From NCBI GenBank assembly GCA_041392665.1, contig JAWKLQ010000002.1, positions 248,001-312,000 of the forward strand: 64,000 nt of DNA, in the 5' to 3' direction. This DNA is from Flavilitoribacter sp020436695. Lineage in GTDB: Bacteria > Bacteroidota > Bacteroidia > Chitinophagales > Saprospiraceae. The notes beneath the pieces were generated by a model. The model saw nothing but the letters and a program-made list of their open reading frames with translations. It had not been told where the DNA came from and did no database searches. A program made the position numbers and the translations under genes. Positions 28,760 to 38,542 of this stretch are shown one piece after another; positions within the stretch are counted from its first letter, which is position 1; each line of letters begins with the position of its first letter.

Positions 28760-29567
28760 TATCCAGCTGATTTAGTTTTTTCTTGGAATTTTCTAAAATG
28801 GAGTTAATCTCCTTGGCATATTCGCTATTGGGATAGCGCAACACATAATCCGAAGCCCGCTTTACGGTGTCTTCGTAGCGTTCTTTCTGTTTTTCAACGA
28901 AACTGTTTTCCGCCATCAGGTAAGCCGAACGGATGATGCGGTAACGCACTTCATCCACCTGTTCCGTTTCCGGAAAATCTTTCAGCAGGTTTTCGAACGA
29001 CTGTATGGCCGACTGGTATTCACGCAGATCGAAATACAGTTTACCTTCCTCAAAAGCTTTTGTTTCCAGCTTGGCCCGCATCTCATCGATCAGTTTGTTG
29101 CATTCCTCCACCCGTGGATTGTTGGGATATGAGTTAATGAACAACTGAAATTCATCGATAGCTTTCAACGTATAGGTCTGGTCCAGTCGGAAAGACGGCG
29201 ACATCTGGTAGTTGCTGTAAGCTGCCATGAATTCGGCATCCTGACGTCGGGAGCTACCTCCGTAAGTCTGGGCGAAATTCTTGAAGTAATAAGCCGCCAG
29301 CACATACTGCCGCAAATGATAATAGGTATAAGCGTAATTGAAGTAAATGTCTTCCGCTTCCTTCTTACCACGGTAGGCACTTATGACCAGTTCATACAGC
29401 GATTGCGCCTTCTGATACTCTTCTGAGGCGTAATAATCATTCGCCGTTTTCAGCATGAGCGCCGCATCTCCACTGGTGCGGATCTTCTCAAATTCGCTCT
29501 TGCAGGAGGCAAAAGCCAGAGCGATCAGCACTACTCCCCAAAACGTGAAAAATGGTTTCATTTTCAT
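28719..29567 (-). CDS. bamD: BamD, outer membrane protein assembly lipoprotein
   Basis: About 282 residues from the start at 29567 (MKMKPFFTFW). An alternative ATG lies at 29561, and the upstream ATG at 29606 adds an unlikely cysteine-rich leader. A lipoprotein signal ends at AFASC. The mature part is made of TPR units (MLKTANDYYASEEYQKAQSL, YYFKNFAQTYGG, RLDQTYTLKAIDEFQLFINS). BamD is a periplasmic lipoprotein of the BAM complex, which inserts barrel proteins into the outer membrane. It is the first gene of the bamD-rpoZ-coaBC-DUF4835 run. Confidence 0.92.
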   Translation of the reverse strand: MKMKPFFTFWGVVLIALAFASCKSEFEKIRTSGDAALMLKTANDYYASEEYQKAQSLYELVISAYRGKKEAEDIYFNYAYTYYHLRQYVLAAYYFKNFAQTYGGSSRRQDAEFMAAYSNYQMSPSFRLDQTYTLKAIDEFQLFINSYPNNPRVEECNKLIDEMRAKLETKAFEEGKLYFDLREYQSAIQSFENLLKDFPETEQVDEVRYRIIRSAYLMAENSFVEKQKERYEDTVKRASDYVLRYPNSEYAKEINSILENSKKKLNQLDNVRYQEQSARAGS

Positions 29568-29998
29568 AGACCCGCAAAGGTACATTTTTTTTGATTTACA
29601 AAACAATTTATTATTTCACGGTAAACGGTGAACGATTCACGGCGGACGGTTGACGGCTGGATATTGAACAGCCTCTTTGCCTTTTCTAACTTCAAGTGTC
29701 AATGACCGTGAACCATCCAATCTATAGAGTTCATATCAACAACAAGGGTTGGTCCATGTCAATTTTTTACCTGAGACAAACAGTTTTGTAAATTTCATCT
29801 TAACTTTTAGAATATTTTTAATATGATTGTGATCGATTTGAAAAAAGCCGGAAGTCATGAGTCCGTTAATTGTAGGAACAACTTGTGCTGCGATCCTTCC
29901 GTTTACTCCTCCAGACGGAATTACGATACATTTATTTAATTTGCAGTAACGAAAGACTTACGACTGATGACTTATAGACTTTCAGACTTACCAAGTAC
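29568..29998. other. Divergent gap without a gene
   Basis: 431 bases between bamD (minus) and the DUF3137 gene (plus), so it must hold promoters for both. I see only loose direct repeats (ACGGTAAACGGTGAACG and GGCGGACGGTTGACGG near 29620-29655; GACTTACGACTGATGACTTA near 29950). No clear promoter box, ORF or structured RNA was found. Confidence 0.5.
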
Positions 29999-30943
29999 AT
30001 GGAAGAAGAACTGACCGTAAAGCGATTGGAGGAGTTCCGTCTGTATTACAACCACACCATTCATCCGGAACTGGTGCGGCAGGAAAGGGCGCGGGTGCGC
30101 ATCTTGCGGCTGATCGGTTTTTCCTTTTTCATTCTGTTATGTCTGCTGGCCATTGAGTTATATATCGGGATCCTGGTGATCACACTATTCCTTAGTATAC
30201 CCATTGTAGTCTATATCGGCTATCTCATTGTACGGGTCCGTCAGTTTATTCAGACCTTCAAGCCGAGCGTGGTGCGGCTGATCCTGGATTTTATGAGTCA
30301 GATGCCCAATTATTCCGATCTGGAATACTCCCCTGATAAAAGCATCAGCAAAAAACAGTTTCTGAGCAGCGGCCTTTTTGCTACCAAAGCGGATTATTTT
30401 CTGGGGGAAGATCACATTCAGGGGCAGGTCAGTCTCATGGAGTTTGAGATGAGTGAATTGCTGGTGCGTCAGGTAGCCCCGGTAGGCAATCGGCTGGATA
30501 CTACTTTTGAAGGCGTATTCCTGTTGGCCACCTTTAGTGAAGAGACCCAGGGAGTCATCCGGGTATGGCCGCGTCACCAGCGACAATACCACACCCGGGC
30601 CATCAAGGAATTCACCTGGGAGGGCGGAAAAAATGTAGACGAAGAGATCCTCAATGCAGGCTTTCGCGAGCAATTTGTAGTGTATGCCACCGAAGATACA
30701 CATGTGGTGGGCATTTTATCCGAACCAATGCAGGCCGCCATCCTCGACTATACCATCAAGACCGGTAAGGATATCTATATCGCATTTGAAAACCGAAAGA
30801 TCTATGCGGGCATCACCGAACCTCGCGACCTGCTTGAACCCTCCATTTTCTATACCAATCTTCGGTTTGACCTCATCCGTGAATTTTATGAGGATATCTA
30901 TCTGATCCTGCGGGTCGTGATGTATTTCGATCAGACGAGGTAG
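29999..30943 (+). CDS. DUF3137 membrane protein
   Basis: 314 residues. Two adjacent membrane helices lie at residues ~36-80 (GFSFFILLCLLAIELYIGIL, VITLFLSIPIVVYIGYLIV). The soluble remainder carries the DUF3137 pattern (FEGVFLLATFSEETQG, EFTWEGGKNVDEEILNAGF, YIAFENRKIYAG). The family is widespread but uncharacterised and probably faces the cytoplasm. It is a single gene with no evident operon partner. Confidence 0.8.
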   Translation: MEEELTVKRLEEFRLYYNHTIHPELVRQERARVRILRLIGFSFFILLCLLAIELYIGILVITLFLSIPIVVYIGYLIVRVRQFIQTFKPSVVRLILDFMSQMPNYSDLEYSPDKSISKKQFLSSGLFATKADYFLGEDHIQGQVSLMEFEMSELLVRQVAPVGNRLDTTFEGVFLLATFSEETQGVIRVWPRHQRQYHTRAIKEFTWEGGKNVDEEILNAGFREQFVVYATEDTHVVGILSEPMQAAILDYTIKTGKDIYIAFENRKIYAGITEPRDLLEPSIFYTNLRFDLIREFYEDIYLILRVVMYFDQTR

Positions 30944-31027
30944 TCCATAGCTCAAACGGTTAATTTACCGGAAGGAATAGTTCAAAAAACAGAAAGAGCA
31001 GCTTCTTTTTTCCACTATTTTAGCTCA

Positions 31028-34012
31028 ATGAGAGTTTTCATCGCCACCCTATCCCTGTTTTCACTTCTGTTCCCAATTCGGCTGATCAGCCAGACCATTC
31101 CATATATCGATTGGCCCTTTGATCAGGAATACCACGATGGGTATGTCGTTGATCCGGCCAATGAGGAAGCAAACGACATTCGGAGCGTACAACCCGACCC
31201 TAAAGGGAACATCTGGATCGCATCCAAAGGTGGGATATACCGAAAACAAGTGGATAGTCGAACATGGAAGTTGATGATAAATGGTCCTGCCCGAGGCCCT
31301 GCCTACGATGTCGCACTGGACGGGAACGGTCACATCTGGATTGCCGCCTGGAATGGCGTATACACCGATCTTTCCGGCACGTTGACCAAAACGGAAGGCC
31401 CCAAAGGACCGATAGCTGTTATTACCACGGCACCGGAAGGAGTCTATGCGCTAGGTCCCCCCGGTGTTTGGCTCTACCAAAATGAGCATTGGGATAAAAA
31501 AGAATACGCGGTGGCGCGAAGTATCCGGGCGGCCGTATCCGATAAGCAGGGAGGGCTATGGATCGGAACGGATGTTGGATTATACCACTGCAGCAGCGAC
31601 CAGTGTATACTGTATCAGGACACCAATGAGTTGATCAGTGCTTATGTCCGGGGCATCGATTACCATGAATCCGGAACGATATGGGTAGGTGGTTTGGGCG
31701 GCATTACCATCCGGGATCAGACGGGTAAGGTGAGCAAAAAGCGACCAAGAGACGGCCTGCCCAATCCCAACATAAATGTGATAAAAAGAGCACCGGACGG
31801 AATGATGTGGATCGGTACCGACTACGGTATCAGCCGTTTCCCGGGCAACGGATCGACCTATTCGGTACGCCTGAGTAAGCGCTGGCTCATGTCCGATGAG
31901 GTTCGTGATATCGCCTTCGACCGGGAAGGGAATGCCTGGATCGCCACCAATGGCGGGGTAAGTTGTATCAGAAAACGCCCCATGACGTTGGCCGGGAAAG
32001 CCGATTATTTTTACGAACGCATGATCCGGCGAAATCTGCGCGATCCCTGGATCATCGGCCGCTTCCGGTTGACTACTGCCGGAGATACGACCACCATTGT
32101 ACCGGATGACGATGACAACGACGGCGAATACAATGCCATGTATCTGGCCATGGAGTCATTTCGTTATGCAGCCACCGGGGAGCCAGAAGCCCGGGAACGG
32201 GCCAAAAAAGCATTTGATTTTCTGCATTTCCTCCGAGAGGTTACCGGCACCGATGGTTTCTTCGCCCGTACGGTCATTCCGGCCGACTGGGAACAAATGC
32301 ATGATCCCAACCGCAGCTATACCCCACAGCAACAGGCCGAAGAGCTCATCAGAAATCCCAGACATAAACCGGTAGAAGTGCGCTGGCACCAATCTGCCGA
32401 CGGCAAATGGAAATGGAAGGGCGACACCAGCAGTGATGAGCTTTGCGGCCACCTGTTTGGCTATTATTGCTACTACCGGCTGGCTGCTGATGAAGCAGAG
32501 AAAAAGCGCATCAGCCGGCATATTGGCCTCATTACCGATCACCTCATTCGAAATAATTACTACCTCACTGATGTGGACGGAGAGCCTACCAAATGGGGCG
32601 TTTGGTCACCGGAAAGCCTTAATCGGGATCCGGACTGGGCCCCTGAAAAGGCGCTCAATTCGCTGGAGATCCTGTCATGGCTAAAGTTTGCGGCCAAGAT
32701 CACCGGCGAGGAGAAATATCAACAGGCCTATTTGCAACTGATCCGGGAAGAAGGATATCTGGAAAATGCCAAAGCCATTTTACATCCCAATCCGGCTTTT
32801 GAGACTTACTTCGATATTTTCCTCACCCTCTACGTATTACCTGCTTTGGTAGAATACGAGGAAGACCCGACATTGAAAGCGGAGTACAAGACGCTACTTG
32901 AAGGTTGGTTTGCGAGGAACCGGAAGATCCGGAGCCCTCTGGTCAACTTTACTTACAACCTATTGACCGGGAAACGGGACGAACTGGATCACTCCATCAC
33001 CTTTCTCAAAGATGCCCCACTCGATCTGGTCGACTGGCAAATAGATAATGGACGAAGAGAAGACCTGTCGGTAGTCCGGGAACCTATTCTCGAAGAACTT
33101 CAGGTAAACCATCTCCGGCCACCAAGCGAATACCGCAGCCTGCGCTGGGATAAAAATCCTTATCTGGCCGTAGCCGGCAACCCTTATCAGGAACGGGAAC
33201 CGGTATACTGGTTGCTCCCCTATTGGATGGCCCGGTACATGGATCTGATCCAGGCGAAGCGTACCACGAAAGTGGCCGCTCACCGGGGAGCCGGTCAGTA
33301 CGCTCCGGAGAATACCCTGGCTGCCTTCAAAAAAGCCATCGACCTGGGTGTAGACTTTATTGAGATCGATATCAGGCGTTCAGCCGATAATCGCATGGTG
33401 ATCCTGCATGATGCAACGCTGGATAGAACAACCAATGGCAAGGGGCGTGTCAACGCAACTACTTACGAAGCCCTGAAAAAACTATCTGCCGGTCGTTGGT
33501 TTGATAAAACATTTGCTGATCAGACCATTCCCAGTCTGGAAGAGTTGTGTGCTTTCGTTGAGACGTACCGGCAACAGGTAAGTAGCCAGGTGAATTTGTA
33601 CGTGGATTGTAAGGATGTTAATGTTCCGGAAATGGTAGCCGTGCTGAAGAAGTATCACTTACTGGAAGGAGCTGTTTTTTACGGTTCTGTGCAGGTGTTA
33701 TCTGAAATTCGCAATAGCTACTCAGCGGCCAGGTTGATGCCCGGCCTCCGTAGGATGGAGGCCATGGATCCCTTGATCGAACAGATCCATCCCTATGCTT
33801 TCGACGTAAGATGGGATGCACTTTCAGTAGAATTGATCACGAAAGCTCACGAACAGAATATCCTGGTCTTTTCCGACGGCATCGGCCCCGGCCGGGAAGG
33901 CATAGAAATCTATCGTAAAGCCATTGGGATGGGAATTGATCTCATTCAAACTGACCGGATTCTTGATTTTCAACAGGCTATACAGTTTGCACATCAACAT
34001 GATCGGGAATAG
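31028..34012 (+). CDS. Fusion: regulator propeller, helical domain and glycerophosphodiester phosphodiesterase
   Basis: 994 residues. A signal peptide covers ~1-22. Residues ~40-320 hold at least six propeller blades (GNIWIASKGGIYR, GHIWIAAWNGVY, GLWIGTDVGLY, GMMWIGTDYGISRF, GNAWIATNGGVS). Residues ~325-740 are helical and look like an (alpha/alpha)6 barrel. Residues ~745-994 are a complete GDPD domain with AAHRGAGQYAPENTL, FIEIDIRRS, ILHDATLDRTTNG and a late DVRWDAL. GDPD enzymes cut glycerophosphodiesters into glycerol-3-phosphate and an alcohol. Such a combination in one secreted protein is unusual. It ends two bases before the convergent FG-GAP gene. Confidence 0.85.
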   Translation: MRVFIATLSLFSLLFPIRLISQTIPYIDWPFDQEYHDGYVVDPANEEANDIRSVQPDPKGNIWIASKGGIYRKQVDSRTWKLMINGPARGPAYDVALDGNGHIWIAAWNGVYTDLSGTLTKTEGPKGPIAVITTAPEGVYALGPPGVWLYQNEHWDKKEYAVARSIRAAVSDKQGGLWIGTDVGLYHCSSDQCILYQDTNELISAYVRGIDYHESGTIWVGGLGGITIRDQTGKVSKKRPRDGLPNPNINVIKRAPDGMMWIGTDYGISRFPGNGSTYSVRLSKRWLMSDEVRDIAFDREGNAWIATNGGVSCIRKRPMTLAGKADYFYERMIRRNLRDPWIIGRFRLTTAGDTTTIVPDDDDNDGEYNAMYLAMESFRYAATGEPEARERAKKAFDFLHFLREVTGTDGFFARTVIPADWEQMHDPNRSYTPQQQAEELIRNPRHKPVEVRWHQSADGKWKWKGDTSSDELCGHLFGYYCYYRLAADEAEKKRISRHIGLITDHLIRNNYYLTDVDGEPTKWGVWSPESLNRDPDWAPEKALNSLEILSWLKFAAKITGEEKYQQAYLQLIREEGYLENAKAILHPNPAFETYFDIFLTLYVLPALVEYEEDPTLKAEYKTLLEGWFARNRKIRSPLVNFTYNLLTGKRDELDHSITFLKDAPLDLVDWQIDNGRREDLSVVREPILEELQVNHLRPPSEYRSLRWDKNPYLAVAGNPYQEREPVYWLLPYWMARYMDLIQAKRTTKVAAHRGAGQYAPENTLAAFKKAIDLGVDFIEIDIRRSADNRMVILHDATLDRTTNGKGRVNATTYEALKKLSAGRWFDKTFADQTIPSLEELCAFVETYRQQVSSQVNLYVDCKDVNVPEMVAVLKKYHLLEGAVFYGSVQVLSEIRNSYSAARLMPGLRRMEAMDPLIEQIHPYAFDVRWDALSVELITKAHEQNILVFSDGIGPGREGIEIYRKAIGMGIDLIQTDRILDFQQAIQFAHQHDRE

Positions 34013-34013
34013 A

Positions 34014-35264
34014 TCACCGCACCTCATTCCGCCAGTAATCGGCATGCCAGACCCTACCTTCGTCCGCATTCCAGATCTTGGTGACCAGATCCAGATCGCC
34101 ATCGCCGTCCACATCACCCACCAGGGTGTCGTGCCAGCCGGGATTGCCGATATGGATGATCATCAGTTCGAAAGCCGGTTGTTGGGGAGTTCCGGTATTG
34201 AGCAGGATCATACCCCGTTCTTCCAGGCCAGCGGGTTTCATGCCCGGTTCGGGTTGTTGGTTAGCGTCTTCCTGTTCCCCGATAAAAATATCGAGATCTT
34301 CGTCCAGATCCAGATCATAGACACCAAGAGAGTGATAGGAGCCGGAAAGGTCATCGGGAGTGGGCAGTTGATGCCGGATGAAGTCGCCAGCATTCCCTTC
34401 ATTTTCACACCAATAGGCTTTAGACATCGTCACATCACAATCGGCGTAGACAAAGTCATTATCGCCATCGCCATCCAGATCGGCGATCCAGCTACGGAAG
34501 CTGCGACCGTAGGGTGTTTTCGGGATCTCCAGATAAGGCCAGGGGTGTTTTTCCCAATTGGATCGTTTTGATCTGCCCGGGTTTTCATACCAATAGAAAG
34601 GCATTAACACATCCGGATAACCATCCCCGTTGAAGTCCCCCACTCCACCCGGCGCAAAACCGGCGTGGATATGGATGTCATTGACATTTTCGGCAATGTT
34701 GACATACGACCATTGATCGGGATCATTGAGCTGATACCAGCGAAGAATACCCTGGTTTTGTGCATAACTGACGAGATCGATGGTGCCGTCCTGGTCGATA
34801 TCCGCCGCTACTATGTCGTGATTTTCGCCTTCCATTCCGCCTGCATATAGGTGTACGGTCCAGGAAGCATCCGGTTTTTCCGCCAGATTGCCGGGATTCT
34901 CGATCCAGGCCCGCCCCATAACGATATCCGGATGGCCGTCCCGGTTCACGTCCAGGGAAGCAGCCCCCAATTGTCCGCCGCCGTGTTTAGCCGCCACATG
35001 CCGTATCCAGGTCGAGTCGTTTTCGTAGGCGTACCAGTACAGGGTAATATCCGACCGTCGTTGGATACTCATGTCCAGATCGCCATCGCCGTCAAAGTCT
35101 GCAAGCGTAAATCCACCGGTTCCGTAACCTTCGCCCGGGAGTGGGGAATCGATGGTGAAATGAGTGAAGGATAGGGTATTCATTTCGGATTTACATGCCG
35201 TTAGTACAAGTACAACCGGCACAAAGCGGATGGTGGTGTATATTAAGCATTGAATGTGTCCCAT
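34014..35264 (-). CDS. FG-GAP/VCBS repeat lipoprotein
   Basis: 416 residues. A lipoprotein signal ends at VLTAC. The mature part has at least six FG-GAP blades with calcium-binding aspartate loops: DFDGDGDLDM, DVNRDGHPDI, DIDQDGTIDL, DFNGDGYPDV, DLDGDGDNDF, DVDGDGDLDL. They should fold into a beta-propeller anchored in the outer membrane and may bind carbohydrate or a protein partner. The function is not known. It is tail-to-tail with the GDPD fusion gene with almost no gap. Confidence 0.88.
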   Translation of the reverse strand: MGHIQCLIYTTIRFVPVVLVLTACKSEMNTLSFTHFTIDSPLPGEGYGTGGFTLADFDGDGDLDMSIQRRSDITLYWYAYENDSTWIRHVAAKHGGGQLGAASLDVNRDGHPDIVMGRAWIENPGNLAEKPDASWTVHLYAGGMEGENHDIVAADIDQDGTIDLVSYAQNQGILRWYQLNDPDQWSYVNIAENVNDIHIHAGFAPGGVGDFNGDGYPDVLMPFYWYENPGRSKRSNWEKHPWPYLEIPKTPYGRSFRSWIADLDGDGDNDFVYADCDVTMSKAYWCENEGNAGDFIRHQLPTPDDLSGSYHSLGVYDLDLDEDLDIFIGEQEDANQQPEPGMKPAGLEERGMILLNTGTPQQPAFELMIIHIGNPGWHDTLVGDVDGDGDLDLVTKIWNADEGRVWHADYWRNEVR

Positions 35265-35299
35265 TTCAACATGCTTTTTGATTTAGCTTTTAAAAATAT

Positions 35300-36415
35300 T
35301 TACTCCGGCGCCGCATAAAAATCAGCCAGCGAACGCGTATAGACGCAGTAATCTACCTCCATATTCCAGAAATTGATGTGGGTGAGGTTTTCTGCTCCAA
35401 CAGGCACCAGCATCATGGAACGTTTTCCATCGATACGGTGCGATTCGGCAGCATCGTACCGATTGTCCAGGCTGGTATCCAGATAAAACAGGTAGCGGTA
35501 GACAAAATCGATATAGTAACTCTTGGCGACCGGCCGGCCAAGCGTGGTAAGCTCAAATTCCCGGTAATGATGAGTGACGGCATCCTGAAATTCTACCGCA
35601 TTTAAAGGTGTTCCATTTAGGGTAGGCATCACATTGAACTGTCCATCCAGAAAGGCCCATTTTTGCAGATCATCCAGATAAACTTCCGTTGCTACATGCC
35701 CGGGTGGATAATTACTCGTTGCAGCATCACGGCTTTTGAGATAGATCGTCCTCGCTTTATATCCCAGACTCGTCAACTGATCTCGTAGCACAATGGCGTA
35801 AGCAAAACAAGGGAACTGACCACCAGCCTCGGCCTCCTGCAAGATGGAAATGGCGTCATTCTTTTTGGGAGCATTATTCCCATTGTGTTGCCAACGACTA
35901 TTCGTCCAGTTCAGTACCGCCAATACCTTTTCCTGATCACTGCCCGCAGGCGCAGACAAAACAATTGGGTACTGTTCCCGTAGCTGTTGCAGGTAGGAAG
36001 TTTCGCCTGATTGATAGCTTACCGTAAGGCCGGGTGTCCGGTTGTCATCAAATTGCAGCGATTGCGTAGCGAAAGGTACTCCCTGCACCACAGTGTGCGC
36101 ATAGGCGGAATCGGCAAGTAATACATAAAAATGGTGAATGCTGCCCGGACTTACCCGAAGGCTGATCGAATCCTGATCGGTTTGGAAGAGAAAGTCCGTT
36201 TGCGGTTCATAACATATTACGACCAGAGTGTCGTTTTCAATCTCCGGGGCAATGCTCCATTGATTGCGGTACCATTGGTTGCCTACGCGGTAATCGATCA
36301 CTTCCTGTTTGGCCGTAATTAGCGGTTGGTTTTGGTAAGTTTTTTGAAAAGATGCCCGGCAGGAAGTGATCAACAACGTTGGCACCAGCAAAATGAACAA
36401 AAAGAGCGTTTTCAT
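35300..36415 (-). CDS. Transglutaminase-like lipoprotein
   Basis: About 371 residues from the ATG at 36415 (MKTLFLFILLVPTLLITSC), which gives a clean lipoprotein signal. The longer ATG at 36436 is less likely. The transglutaminase core has Cys (GGQFPCFAYAIV), His (PGHVATEVYL) and Asp (WAFLDGQFN). It is an envelope hydrolase or amide-modifying enzyme of unknown substrate, in the same family as the gene at 16228 but with little sequence in common. It follows an unknown secreted protein on the same strand and is probably in its operon. Confidence 0.8.
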   Translation of the reverse strand: MKTLFLFILLVPTLLITSCRASFQKTYQNQPLITAKQEVIDYRVGNQWYRNQWSIAPEIENDTLVVICYEPQTDFLFQTDQDSISLRVSPGSIHHFYVLLADSAYAHTVVQGVPFATQSLQFDDNRTPGLTVSYQSGETSYLQQLREQYPIVLSAPAGSDQEKVLAVLNWTNSRWQHNGNNAPKKNDAISILQEAEAGGQFPCFAYAIVLRDQLTSLGYKARTIYLKSRDAATSNYPPGHVATEVYLDDLQKWAFLDGQFNVMPTLNGTPLNAVEFQDAVTHHYREFELTTLGRPVAKSYYIDFVYRYLFYLDTSLDNRYDAAESHRIDGKRSMMLVPVGAENLTHINFWNMEVDYCVYTRSLADFYAAPE

Positions 36416-36471
36416 ACTTTTGATGTTTAGATTCAAAATATGATAACCTTGTTTTATACATTAAGATTGTA

Positions 36472-37428
36472 TCATTCCTTCTCCCGCAGCGTTTCCAGCG
36501 TCCTTCTGAATTTTTCCCTGTAATCTGCCACATCTCTAAAAGAAGCCGCCAGAAACAACAAACTGCTGTTGTTTTCCAGGAGTATGGTCTGATTCAACCA
36601 GCCTTTTTTCCCTTCTTTTTCAATCTCTGTTTCCAGAACAATAGCCGTGCGACCATCGATCTTGATCGTGTTTAATTCCTGAGTAGCCAGATGCAGGCCC
36701 AGAGCAACTTCGTAACGCCACAACATGTCTTCTACCAGAGAAGTGGCTTCCGTTACCTCCATTTTCGGAAGGACCGTAATTGAGATGCTGGGCACCTCAG
36801 AATCTTCATCACTTTCATTGCCCAGAGGAGTGAACATATACATATTGGAGGCCGAGGAGTGGAATTTAAAAGAGGTAATGTCCCGGTCAAAAGTAAAATT
36901 GGCCAGTTCCATCAGATCAACCTTCGCTTCGGAGTCCATATAAGCAGATTGCATGATCTGATGCAGCTCTCCCTTACCGGCAAGGTCATCACTTTTGAAT
37001 ACCCCCATGATTAACACGATATTGGTGCTGTCGCCCAGAACCAGCATCATTTTGGTCTCTCCCGGAAATTTAGAGGGTCCTTCAATGTAACGGCCCGGAT
37101 TCCCATTGAACACGACGTCTTTCACTACATCCACTTCGGCGCCCTGAGCTTCGATGGAATCGCGGGTAAATCCCGGCAGTAAGGTCTCGTAGCTCCCCTC
37201 TATTCTAACCAGCTGTAGGTACAGCTTTTCATGCCTCTGCAAACGGGACAGGCTTTCGATATAATCATAGTCCGGCGGGATGACCAGAGAAACGTTCGTA
37301 CTTTTTACCCGCTGATGCGCTTCACTCAAACTGACATCTACCCGATCAGGAAAATCTATTTGATCTTGTGCCCGGGCTACAGCCCAACTAAGGACCAGTG
37401 ACAACGTAAGAAGAGCGCTGATTTTCAT
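36472..37428 (-). CDS. Secreted protein of unknown function
   Basis: 318 residues with a signal peptide (MKISALLTLSLVLSWAVARA). The mature protein is mixed alpha/beta with no motif I know. Visible features are VSLVIPPDYDYIESLSR and the C-terminal GKKGWLNQTILLENNSSLLF. It lies between a methyltransferase-like gene and a transglutaminase-like lipoprotein, all on the minus strand. Its role is not known. Confidence 0.6.
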   Translation of the reverse strand: MKISALLTLSLVLSWAVARAQDQIDFPDRVDVSLSEAHQRVKSTNVSLVIPPDYDYIESLSRLQRHEKLYLQLVRIEGSYETLLPGFTRDSIEAQGAEVDVVKDVVFNGNPGRYIEGPSKFPGETKMMLVLGDSTNIVLIMGVFKSDDLAGKGELHQIMQSAYMDSEAKVDLMELANFTFDRDITSFKFHSSASNMYMFTPLGNESDEDSEVPSISITVLPKMEVTEATSLVEDMLWRYEVALGLHLATQELNTIKIDGRTAIVLETEIEKEGKKGWLNQTILLENNSSLLFLAASFRDVADYREKFRRTLETLREKE

Positions 37429-37467
37429 GGCTCATTTATTTTAACCGGTGTGCAACTTGATAATGAT

Positions 37468-38274
37468 TCAATTCTTGGGATACCCCATAATGAAATAGCC
37501 AGAAGATCTCCCGTTCGTTTTTTTGGCCTCCCCGATCTTCCACTGATAACTATCGGTTTCCAGTGCACCCAACAATTCTTCAATGTCCGAAAAGGTATAG
37601 GTACGCATCAGCGAAGCCTGCCCGTCCCAGGCGTACACCAGCGGGATAAGGGGTATCAGATAGGTGAATACGATCTGCCCCAGGGAAAGTGGCCGGACGA
37701 AAGGGGTCATAATGAGTGTCATCAGTACCAGAATAATAAGTGAAACCGGTAGTAATAACCACCAAATGAGGACCGGCACATTGTTTTTGGCAATTTCGTA
37801 GATCAGAATGGGTTCGTTGTTTTCCTGCGCCGAATGGAGGATCTTTTTCGCTACGGCCGGATCCATATGGTGAAAGCTGGCGATCATCGTCTTCAGGCCG
37901 CCGGGAGCTGCGCCGATGTTGGTGGCATCTACCGATCCCTCGTGATAGCGAACATGAGGAAGGTCCCTGTCATTGATCTTCCGGACCGTATTGGGATTCG
38001 GATGCAGGTCGGTCAGTAACAGCTCTAACGGGCGGTCCGGACTACTTTCATTTACCTGTTCAATCGCTTCCGGCATTGGGCCACCCGAACCGGAACCAAG
38101 ATCGGTGACCTGATCGAACTCGTGTTTCTCACGCAATTCCCGGATCAGATTGGCGATCACATCGGCCGTACCGGTTAATCTGTGTAGTACCACGATGAGA
38201 TTCGTTGCGCCGGTCCGGATAATTGCGGGCAGCCAGGAAAAATCTTCAAATTCGAATAGTTCCAGTCTTTTCAT
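37468..38274 (-). CDS. SAM-dependent methyltransferase-like protein with membrane segments
   Basis: 268 residues. The N-terminal half is a Rossmann-type class I methyltransferase: motif I VTDLGSGSGGPMPEAI, then LLLTDLHPNPNT and IASFHHMDP. Two membrane helices follow at ~168-215 (LIWWLLLPVSLIILVLMTLI, IVFTYLIPLIPLVY). Short membrane-bound members may methylate lipids or membrane cofactors. The substrate is unknown. It heads a minus-strand run with the next two genes. Confidence 0.75.
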   Translation of the reverse strand: MKRLELFEFEDFSWLPAIIRTGATNLIVVLHRLTGTADVIANLIRELREKHEFDQVTDLGSGSGGPMPEAIEQVNESSPDRPLELLLTDLHPNPNTVRKINDRDLPHVRYHEGSVDATNIGAAPGGLKTMIASFHHMDPAVAKKILHSAQENNEPILIYEIAKNNVPVLIWWLLLPVSLIILVLMTLIMTPFVRPLSLGQIVFTYLIPLIPLVYAWDGQASLMRTYTFSDIEELLGALETDSYQWKIGEAKKTNGRSSGYFIMGYPKN

Positions 38275-38542
38275 TTATTGATCCACTTTTTTATAGCGTT
38301 TATTCCTCAAAGCTATTTGTCTTGTCCCACTTTCTGAAGGGTTTTACATAGTATTTACACTTATTTACGCGGCACAGGTCGTTAATGCCGGAGTTCTCCA
38401 TTATTTTTGAAGTGTGATATACGGGTGTAGATATTATTTTGATCGGGTAGAGATGGAGTAAGGCAAAAGTCCGGTTTATCTCCTTGTTTACGATATTCTC
38501 ACCAATCCTACTTATAATAAATCCATACGATAAATCGAGTGT

